The notes under the pieces were generated by a model that searched no databases, had not been told where the DNA came from, and saw only the letters and a list, made by a program, of their open reading frames with translations. Position numbers and translations under genes: made by a program. Shown piece by piece: positions 1-8,100 of a stretch of DNA of 8,926 nucleotides. Origin of the DNA: Planctomycetota bacterium (GTDB lineage Bacteria > Planctomycetota > UBA8108); NCBI GenBank assembly GCA_016928605.1, contig JAFGKN010000441.1, forward strand, positions 1 to 8,926, written 5' to 3'. Each line of letters opens with the position of its first letter. Within the stretch, counting starts at the first letter, position 1.

Positions 1-3000
1 CCCGGCGTCTTCGTCTTCGACCTCGGCCAGAACATCGTCGGCTGGTGCCGCATGCGCCTCGAGGGGCCCGCCGGCCGCGAAGTCGTCCTCCGCCACGCCG
101 AGGTGCTGAATCCGGACGGCACGATCTACACGGCCAACCTCCGGACGGCGCAGCAGGTCGACCGCTGCGTGCTCCGCGGCGGCGGCGAGGAGACCTTCGA
201 GCCGCGCTTCACGTACCACGGATTCCGATACGTCGAGGTGACCGGCCTCGAGAGGCGTCCCGAGGCCGAGGATCTCGCCGGCTGCGTCATCCACTCCGAT
301 GCGCCCCCCGCGGGGAGCTTCGAGTGCTCGAGCCCGCTGCTCACGCGGCTCTGGCGGAACATCCGCTGGACGCAGCGCGGAAACCTGCACAGCGTGCCGA
401 CGGACTGCCCTCAGCGCGACGAGCGGCTCGGGTGGCTGGGCGACGCGCAGGTCTTCTCGCAGACGGCCTGCTTCCAGATGGACATGGCGCGCTTCTTCTC
501 GAAGTGGCTCGGCGACATCCGCGACGCGCAGGCGACCGACGGCCGGTTCCCGGACTTCGCGCCGCATCCGTTCGAGCCCGATGTCCGCTTCTCCGGAGTC
601 CCCGCATGGGGAGACGCCGGCGTCATCGTTCCCTGGCGCGTCTTCGTCAACTACGCGGACCGGCGAGTCGTCGAGGATCACTACGACGCCTCGCGCCGCT
701 GGATCGACTACGTGCGCTCGCAGAGCCCGGACCTCATCTGGACCGGAAAGCGCGGCAACGACTACAACGACTGGCTGAGCGGCGACACGCTCATCCTCGA
801 GGGGTATCCGCAGAAAGGCGCCTCGGTGCCCAAGGAGGTCTTCGCCACGGCGTTCTTCGCCCGTTCCACGGAGATCCTCGCGAAGATGGCAGCCGTGCTG
901 GGCAGGGATGACGATGCCGAGCGTTATGCGGATCTCGCGCGCGAGATCCGCCGCGCCTTCTGCCGCGAGTTCATGGCCGATGATGGCCGCATCCACGGCG
1001 ACACGCAGGCCGGCTACGCGCTCGCCCTCTGGTTCGATCTCGCGCCTGAGGATCTGCGCCCGCGACTCGCCGAGCACCTGGTGCGCGCCGTTCACGCCTA
1101 CGGCGGCCGCCTCTCGACCGGCATCCAGTCGACCATCCGGCTGATGCTCGCGCTCGCGGAGGAGGGGCACACGGACCTCGCCTACCGCCTCGCCCTCCGG
1201 CGCGATCCGCCCTCGTGGGGCTACATGATCGACCAGGGCGCGACGACCATCTGGGAGCGCTGGGACGGCCACGTCGAGGGGCGCGGCTTCCAGGACGCCG
1301 GGATGAACTCCTTCAACCACTACGCCCTCGGCTCGGTCGGAGAGTGGATGGTGCGGGCGGTCCTGGGCCTGGAGCCGGACGAGGAGCGGCCCGGCTACCA
1401 GCACTTCCGCGTCCGACCGCGGCCCGGCGGCGGCATCACCTGGGCGCGCTGCACCTACGACTCGGTCCGCGGGCCGATCGACATCCGCTGGAAAGAGGAG
1501 GCGGATCGCGTGCGGCTCGAGGTCTCGGTTCCGCCCGGCGCCGCGGCCACGGTCCACGTCCCGCATCCCGCCGCGAGCGCCGCTGCGGCCGGCGCGATCG
1601 AGGTCCTCGAGGGCTCGGGTCCCGCGGCGGAGGCCCCCGGCGTGGATCTCGCGCGCGAGGAGGAAGGCGCCTCCGTTTTCCGCGTCGCCTCCGGCACCTA
1701 CGTCTTCACCGCGCGCCTGCGCAGGGCGGATGCCGCTCGGCCCGAGCCCGAGGTGGGCATCCTCGACGCCGAGTTACCCGAGGAGCCGTACCACGCGAGC
1801 GCCGCCGAGCTGGATGCGTTCCTGACCGCGCGCGGCATCGCGTGCCGGATCCTCTCGGCCGCCGATCTCTCGAGCGCGGAGGCGCTGCGACCCGAAGCGG
1901 TCGACATCGTCATCCTTCCACGCGGAGATCTCTTTCCGCTCGCGGCGCGCGAGCCGTTCATCGACTACCTGAAGCGGGGGGGAGGCTTCGTCGCGCTCGG
2001 AGGCTATGCCTTCGACCGGCTCCTCGCGCAGGAGAGCGGAGGCTGGCGCGTCATCGACGATCCCGGGCCGGAGCGGTACCTCTCGGGCCGCCGCGGGAGG
2101 AGCGGCGACTCGCTGCGGCTGCGCCCCGAGCAGATCGCGGTCTTCGATCCCACCTACACGTTCGAGCGCATCGCGAGCATGGGAAGGGATCCTGCATCGC
2201 CGCTTCCCGGCCTTGACTGGTCGATCGAGACGAGCCTCTCCGGCTTCGCCGCCACCGCGATGAGCGGCAGCAACAATCCGGTCTTCCCACGCCCGCACGC
2301 CCGCTGGTATCCGCTGGCGACCGCGAGCGATCGCTACGGCCGGCCGCGCGGCTGCGTCCTCGCGATGATGCTGCACCACGACGGCCCCTACCGCGGCTCG
2401 GCGTGGGCCTTCTCCGGAGTCACCAGCGAGAACCTCTTCTCTCCGCGCCATCCGGCGCTGCTCGATGCGCTCGCTCGGGCGATCGAGGCGATGCGCCTGC
2501 GGACCTTTCTCGTCTCGGTCGAGCTGGACGATCCGGGCGAGGGCGACGTTCCGATGCGGGCGCGAAGCCGCGTCGCGAACTTCGGGAGGAGGGCGCAGGC
2601 CGTCGAGGTCTCCTGCGCCGCGGGCGCCGGCTCGAGTCTTCAGCAGGTCTCCATCGCGCCGGGAGAGATCGTCGAGGTCGTTCACGGTCTCCAGCGCCAG
2701 GGCCTCACCGCCGACTACTGTCCCATCGAAGTCCGGCTCCGGACCGACGGAGTCTTCGATGATCGGCTCTCGACCGCCTGGGTCTCTCGGCGGCGGGGAC
2801 GGACGGCCATCCGCTCGCTCGGCTTCCAGGAGAACTACCTCCGCCTCGACGGAGAACCGCGCTTCCTGCTCGGATCGAACCAGACCGGCATGATCTGGTT
2901 CTCACCGCGGGAGAACCCCGCCACCTGGGAGGAGGACCTCGCCCGGATGCGTGACCACGGGCTGAGGATCCTGCGCGTCCTCCACTTCTCGCCTTTCGCC

Positions 3001-5052
3001 GCGCGCGGTTACGAGGGACAGGGCGGCCACTCGCCGCTCGATCTCGCCCGCCCGCCTCCGGCGCTCCTCGTCCGCCAGACCGACCAGCTCGTCCGCATGT
3101 GCGCGCGCCACGGCGTGGCGCTCTTCCTGGCGCTCCACGACTGGCTGCCCGTGACTCTCTCCGGCGAGGAGCTCGAGGCGCAGAGGACCTGGGCCCGCTT
3201 CTGGGGCGGCCGCTACCGGGGCGAGCCCCACGTCTTCTTCGACGTGCAGAACGAGCCTGCGGTCCCGGTTGCCGACGATCGGCCGCACGTTGTCGCGCTC
3301 TGGAACCGGTTCCTCGGGGAGAGGTACGGCGGCGACGCGGCTCTCCGGGAGGCGTGGGGACGCTTCGCACCCGAGGAGCCGATCGGCTCCGTCCCGCCGG
3401 GGCCCGGGCCGGCGGAGTGGGAGAACCCGCGCGCCGCGGCGCACGACGAGTTCCGGGCGTGGCTCCTCGAACGCTGGATCGATGCAAACGCGCGCGGCGT
3501 TCGCGAGGCGGGCTCCGGCGCGTCGGTCACCGTCGGCTTCCTCCAGTTCGCCACATCCGCCGACAAGTGGCTCCCGACAGCGGCTCTCACCTTCTCGAAC
3601 ACCCACTACCACGGGCCCGTCGAGAACCTCTCTCCGATCCTCAAGCTCACCGACCTGCGCTGCCGCGGTCAGGGGCTGTCGCTCGGCGAGTTCGGCGCCT
3701 GGGACGCGCACGGTGCCCGCACCCGCGGCCGCTTCGCCGACGATACCCGCTCGGCGACCCGGCACATCCTCGCCGCGGGGCACGAGACGCTGGGGCTCGG
3801 CGGCAGCTTCGCGCTCAACTGGGACCTGAAGGACCTCGACGACTGCATCTTTCCCTGGGGGCTGACGCACGCCCAGGACCGCGCTCCGAAGGGCTGGCTC
3901 CCGGCCTACCGCAACCTGGCGCTCCTCACATCCGGCCTGCGCCCGCGCTACGAGCCGCCGGCCGTCTTCCTCGTCCTTCCGGACGCGCATCGCCTCGGAG
4001 CGAGGAGCGGCGAGATCCACGACGCCCTCCTGCGCGCGGTGCGGCTCCTCTTCGCCGCGCACGTCGACTTCGCCGTCATCCCAGAAACGTCGCTCGCACA
4101 TCTGCCGCCGGAGGCCAGTGCGCTGCTCTGGCCTCTGCCTTGTGCGACGAGCGACCGCGTCTTCGACAGCGTGCTGCGCTTCGTCGAGGAGGGGGGCAGC
4201 CTCTACCTCTCCGGCGGCGCCGGCTTCGACGAGCACCGGCGCCCGGCGAGCGGCGAGCGGCTCGCGCGGCTCGGCCTCGCCCCGCGCACGCCGCGGTCCC
4301 CCTTCGCGCCGCGGGCCGCGGCCTCCGAGGGAGCCGCCGATGTCGAGGTCGAGCTCTCCACCGCTGGGCGCGGCAAGGTCTTCTTCGTCCCCGAGCCGCT
4401 CGAGCTGCGGGCAAGCACCGAGCGCGGCCTGGACGACCGCGCCGTCGCGATCTACCGGAGCTTCCTGCAGCGGAGCAGCATCGCGCACCACCGCGTCGAG
4501 CCGCGCGATGCTCTCCTCCACATCTTCTCGATCCCTGAAGGCAAGGACCGGGCGGTCTACACGCTCTACCGGGAGGAGAAGGACGCCGAGCCGCGCGAGT
4601 ACTCCGTCGAGACGCCGGCCGGCGAGGTGCGGCTCTCGCTGCGCTGCGGCGAGACGGGGCTGATCCACTGCGGCCGCGGACCGGGGGAGATCCTCGCCCT
4701 CGAGGGAGCGGGAGAGCTCCGCGTCGGCCGCGAGCTTCTCGCTGAGGTCGAGGGGCATGCGATGCTCCAGAGCCTGGACGGCGCGCCGCTCGCGCGCTCG
4801 CGAGGCCTGCTGCTCTTGCCGGCGCGCGAGGGAGCCGTGCGGCTCCGCGCCCCCTCCATCGCCCCGCCCGTCGCCGTCGTCGGCGAGTTTCGCAGGAGGC
4901 GGTGGACGGAGCTCGAGCGCTGGCGGCTGCCGAGCGATGGCGATGCGATCCGCATCGAGGTCGACACCGGCCGCGCCGGTCTGGTACTGATGGTGGCGGA
5001 CGAGGACGCGCTGCCCGAGCTCGAGCGCCGTCTCGAGGAGAGGCTGCAGTGA
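1..5052 (+). CDS. Multidomain glycoside hydrolase: GH78 alpha-L-rhamnosidase fused to a clan GH-A (beta-galactosidase/cellulase-like) barrel; 5' end cut by the window
   Basis: The frame is open from base 1, so the Met at base 52 is internal and the true start lies upstream. Residues are counted from base 1 (1683 visible). Residues 3-80 are the beta-sandwich preceding the GH78 catalytic domain (DLGQN, HGFRYVEV). The (alpha/alpha)6 rhamnosidase domain follows, with D135, E141 and D148 in the DCPQRDERLGWLGD motif, DWL at 257-259 and E419 in TIWERWD. E141 and E419 match the family's general acid and base. A C-terminal GH78 sandwich ends near 575. Residues 585-835 are a GATase/ThuA-like module without the nucleophile Cys, and about 836-930 are Ig-like. 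Residues 941-1315 form a second barrel with acid/base E1085 (QNEP) and nucleophile E1230 (GEFG), 145 residues apart as usual for clan GH-A. A second GATase-like module spans 1321-1427, followed by a beta-rich tail. By comparison with GH78 enzymes of known length, roughly 400-500 N-terminal residues are missing, so a signal peptide cannot be judged. The rhamnosidase call is firm; the substrate of the second barrel is open (beta-galactosidase, GH42-like or GH5-like). Confidence 0.93.
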   Translation, partial: PGVFVFDLGQNIVGWCRMRLEGPAGREVVLRHAEVLNPDGTIYTANLRTAQQVDRCVLRGGGEETFEPRFTYHGFRYVEVTGLERRPEAEDLAGCVIHSDAPPAGSFECSSPLLTRLWRNIRWTQRGNLHSVPTDCPQRDERLGWLGDAQVFSQTACFQMDMARFFSKWLGDIRDAQATDGRFPDFAPHPFEPDVRFSGVPAWGDAGVIVPWRVFVNYADRRVVEDHYDASRRWIDYVRSQSPDLIWTGKRGNDYNDWLSGDTLILEGYPQKGASVPKEVFATAFFARSTEILAKMAAVLGRDDDAERYADLAREIRRAFCREFMADDGRIHGDTQAGYALALWFDLAPEDLRPRLAEHLVRAVHAYGGRLSTGIQSTIRLMLALAEEGHTDLAYRLALRRDPPSWGYMIDQGATTIWERWDGHVEGRGFQDAGMNSFNHYALGSVGEWMVRAVLGLEPDEERPGYQHFRVRPRPGGGITWARCTYDSVRGPIDIRWKEEADRVRLEVSVPPGAAATVHVPHPAASAAAAGAIEVLEGSGPAAEAPGVDLAREEEGASVFRVASGTYVFTARLRRADAARPEPEVGILDAELPEEPYHASAAELDAFLTARGIACRILSAADLSSAEALRPEAVDIVILPRGDLFPLAAREPFIDYLKRGGGFVALGGYAFDRLLAQESGGWRVIDDPGPERYLSGRRGRSGDSLRLRPEQIAVFDPTYTFERIASMGRDPASPLPGLDWSIETSLSGFAATAMSGSNNPVFPRPHARWYPLATASDRYGRPRGCVLAMMLHHDGPYRGSAWAFSGVTSENLFSPRHPALLDALARAIEAMRLRTFLVSVELDDPGEGDVPMRARSRVANFGRRAQAVEVSCAAGAGSSLQQVSIAPGEIVEVVHGLQRQGLTADYCPIEVRLRTDGVFDDRLSTAWVSRRRGRTAIRSLGFQENYLRLDGEPRFLLGSNQTGMIWFSPRENPATWEEDLARMRDHGLRILRVLHFSPFAARGYEGQGGHSPLDLARPPPALLVRQTDQLVRMCARHGVALFLALHDWLPVTLSGEELEAQRTWARFWGGRYRGEPHVFFDVQNEPAVPVADDRPHVVALWNRFLGERYGGDAALREAWGRFAPEEPIGSVPPGPGPAEWENPRAAAHDEFRAWLLERWIDANARGVREAGSGASVTVGFLQFATSADKWLPTAALTFSNTHYHGPVENLSPILKLTDLRCRGQGLSLGEFGAWDAHGARTRGRFADDTRSATRHILAAGHETLGLGGSFALNWDLKDLDDCIFPWGLTHAQDRAPKGWLPAYRNLALLTSGLRPRYEPPAVFLVLPDAHRLGARSGEIHDALLRAVRLLFAAHVDFAVIPETSLAHLPPEASALLWPLPCATSDRVFDSVLRFVEEGGSLYLSGGAGFDEHRRPASGERLARLGLAPRTPRSPFAPRAAASEGAADVEVELSTAGRGKVFFVPEPLELRASTERGLDDRAVAIYRSFLQRSSIAHHRVEPRDALLHIFSIPEGKDRAVYTLYREEKDAEPREYSVETPAGEVRLSLRCGETGLIHCGRGPGEILALEGAGELRVGRELLAEVEGHAMLQSLDGAPLARSRGLLLLPAREGAVRLRAPSIAPPVAVVGEFRRRRWTELERWRLPSDGDAIRIEVDTGRAGLVLMVADEDALPELERRLEERLQ

Positions 5053-5074
5053 AGGACCCGGGGCCGGGCTAGCA

Positions 5075-5093
5075 GGATGCGCCGGGCGCATCC
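5075..5093. repeat. Perfect 19-nt palindrome between the two glycosidase genes
   Basis: GGATGCGCC at 5075-5083 and its exact reverse complement at 5085-5093 flank a single G. In RNA this folds as a 7-bp GC-rich stem (GGATGCG/CGCATCC) with a CCGGG loop. It lies 23 bases after the upstream stop codon and 21 bases before the downstream Shine-Dalgarno. No T-run follows, so it is not a classical intrinsic terminator. It could be an mRNA-stabilising or processing hairpin, a partial attenuator, or an operator for a dimeric regulator. The fold is seen in the sequence; the role is unknown. Confidence 0.5.
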
Positions 5094-5113
5094 GCGTCTG
5101 GCCGACCATCGAC

Positions 5114-5119
5114 GAGGAG
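5114..5119 (+). promoter_or_regulatory. Shine-Dalgarno site of the secreted GH141-like/DUF5010 gene
   Basis: GAGGAG sits 6 bases before the ATG at 5126. Together with the signal peptide that begins exactly at this ATG, it fixes the start codon. Independent initiation here also fits the 73-bp gap to the upstream gene. Confidence 0.8.
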
Positions 5120-5125
5120 ACTGAC

Positions 5126-8100
5126 ATGAAACCCATCACGTTCGCCGCAAGCCTGATCCTCTCCCTCGCCGCCGCGCTGCTGCCGGCGGCCATCGAGCTG
5201 CACGTAGCCCCGGATGGCCGCGACGAGAACCCCGGCACCGCGGACCGTCCGTTCGCGACGCTCGAGCGCGCCCGCGATGCGCTGCGCGAGCTGAAATCGA
5301 AGGGGGAGCTCCCCGCCGGCGGCGCCACTGTCTGGATCGGGGGCGGGACGTACCGGCTCGCGCGGCCGCTCGATCTCGATGCGCGCGACTCGGGCCGCGA
5401 GGACGCGCCCGTCGTCTTCCGGGCCCAGCGGGGCGAGGTCGCCCGCATCACGGGCGGGCGCGAGGTGTCGGGCTTCGAGCCCCTGAGCGATCCCGGAGTG
5501 CTGGAGCGCCTCGACCCCGCCGCGCGGGGCCGCGTCCTGCGCGCCGACCTCCGCGCCTGCGGCATCTCGGACTTCGGAGAGGTCGCCGCGCCCGGCCGCC
5601 GGATCGAGCTCTTCTTCCGCGACGATCCGATGCCGCTCGCGCGGTGGCCGAACGAGGGCTTCGTCCGCGTCGTCGACGCCGTCGGCCCGACGTCGTTCAC
5701 CACGCACGGCATCTCCGGAACGCGCGAAGGCCGGCTCACCTACGAGGGCGACCGTCCGGACCGGTGGCGCGCGGAGAAGGACATCTGGCTCCACGGCTAC
5801 TGGTTCTGGGACTGGAGCGACGCGTACCAGAAGGTCGCATCGATCGACCGCGAGAAGAAGATCATCGCCACGGAGCCCCCCTACCACGGCTACGGCTACC
5901 GCAAGGGCCAGCGCTACTACGCGCTGAACATCCTCGCGGAGCTCGACCGGCCCGGCGAGTGGTACCTCGACCGGGAGAGCGGCGTCCTCTACTTCTGGCC
6001 GCCCCGCCCGGTGAAGCCCGGCGATGTGGTCCTCTCGCTGGCTCCGAGCCTGCTGCGGCTGCGCGACACCTCGTGGTGGAGCCTCCGAGGCGTGATGCTG
6101 GAGGCCTCTCGCGCGACGGCCGTCTCCGTCGAGGGAGGCGCCGAGGTCTGCGTCGCCGGCTGCGTCATCCGCAACACGGGGGGCTGGGGAGCGACGATCT
6201 CCGGAGGCGGACATCACGCCGTGGCGGGCTGCGACGTCTACCGCGCCGGCGAGGGGGGAATCTCGCTCTCCGGAGGAGACCGCAAGACGCTGAAGCCGTC
6301 GGGCCACCGCGCCGAGAACAACCACATCCACCACTTCGGCCGCATCGTGCGCACGTACCGGCCCGCCGTCTCCGTGGGAGGCGTGGGGCAGATCGTCGCC
6401 CGCAACCTGATCCACGACGGCCCCCACAACGCGATCCAGCTCGGCGGCAACGACCACATCATCGAGCTCAACGAGATCCACCACGTCTGCTTCGAGACGG
6501 GCGACGTCGGCGCCTTCTACATGGGGCGCGACTGGACGGCGCGCGGCACGGTCATCCGCCACAACTTCTTCCACGACATCCAGGGGCCTGGCCTCCACGG
6601 GGCGATGGCCGTCTACCTCGATGACGCGGCGAGCGGCATCACGATCGCCGGCAACATCTTCGTCCGCGCCGGTCGCGCGGCCTTCATCGGAGGCGGGCGC
6701 GACAACCTCGTGGAGAACAACGTCTTCGTCGACTGCGCGGCGTCGGTTCACATCGACGCGCGCGGCGTCGGCTGGATGAGCTACCACGTCGAGGAGGACG
6801 GTACGCTGCCTCAGAGGCTGCGGGAGATGCCCTACCGCGAGCCGCCCTGGAGCGAGCGGTACCCGCAGCTCGTGAACATCCTCGACGACGAGCCGGGCAA
6901 GCCGAAGGGGAATGTCGTGCGGCGCAACGTCTCGTGGGGCGGCCGCTGGCTCGACGTCGAGGCGAAGGCGAAGCCGCTCGTGAGGTTCGAGGAGAACATC
7001 GTCGACGAGGACCCCCGCTTCATCGGCCCGGATCACATGGACTACCGGCTGCGCGAAGGCTCCCCTGCACTCGAGAAGGGATTTCGTCCCCTCCCGCTCG
7101 ATGAGATCGGCCTCGTCGATGACGAGAAACGCCGCGACCGCCCCGTGGCGACCGCCTCGCACCCGCCGCGCCCGAGCCCTCCGGGGCCCTGGGTACGGAA
7201 GGTCGCCACGCGGCAGCTCGAGGCGACGAGCTTTCGCGATGGTCAGCCGGTCGCCGGCACCTACTACTTCTACTGGTACGACGACGAGAGCAAGGCGCAC
7301 TTCATCGATCACGACGGGACCGATGCGCTGACCCGCCACCCGGCGCAGCCGGAAGGCTACAGCTACAAGCGGTCCTCGTGGCATCACCGGGAGCTGAATG
7401 ATGTCCTCGCCGCGGGGCTCGATTTCGTCCTGCCCGTCTACTGGGGCTATCCGGAGGGCTACGACGGCTGGAGCTTCATCGGCCTGCCGCCCCTCGTCGA
7501 GGCCGCCCGCGAGCTCGAGACGAGCGGTGTGAACCCGCCGCGGATCGGGCTCTTCTACGACACCTCCACCCTCCGGTACAACCACCTCGGCCATCACGCC
7601 GACCTGACGACCGAGCGCGGCCTCGAGTGGCTCTACGTCACGGTGAGGGACTTCTTCTCGCTGATCCCGCCGGATCTCTGGGCGGCGGTCGATGGGCGGC
7701 CGCTCGTCTGGCTCTACTCGGCCAACTTCGCCAAGGGCAAGGACGAGCGCGCGCTCCAGTACCTCCGCGCCGCGTTCGAGGAGGACTTCGCCGTCGAGCC
7801 CTTCATCGTCAAGGAGGTCTCCTGGCCCGGCGAGGCGGACGCGACCTACGCGTGGGGCGCGGCCCTGCGGCCGACGGTCTACTCCATCGCGGCGGTCGGC
7901 CCCGGATACGACCATTCGGCCGTGCCGGGGCGGTCTCCGCTCGTGAAGGAGCGCGAGGGCGGCGATTTCTACCGCCGCTCCTGGGAGTGGATCCTCGCCC
8001 GGCCGCTGGCCGTGCGGCCCTCGATCGCGGTCGTCGAGACGTGGAACGAGTGGCACGAGGGCACCGACATCGCCCCCTCCGCGGAGGATGGGCGTCTCTA

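Noticed and set aside
52..54. ATG at base 52 as the start of the rhamnosidase gene
   Set aside because: The frame is open from base 1 and already encodes the conserved FVFDLGQNIVGW stretch before this Met, so the Met is internal and the gene begins outside the window.
1215..2216. Plus-strand +1-type open frame of 333 codons inside the rhamnosidase gene
   Set aside because: Arg/Gly/Pro-rich nonsense overlapping a frame that carries intact GH78 motifs, including the general base.
2902..5739. Minus-strand open frame of 945 codons across both plus-strand genes and the gap
   Set aside because: Low-complexity Arg/Ala/Glu-rich translation with no family pattern. It spans the clear end and start of two plus-strand genes, so it is a compositional shadow.
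6317..6950. Asn/His-rich recurring motifs (NNHIHH, RNLIHDG, NEIHHV) considered as a nucleotide repeat or metal-binding repeat array
   Set aside because: The spacing of 22-31 residues and the Asn positions match the rungs of a right-handed beta-helix, and the DNA itself is not repetitive.
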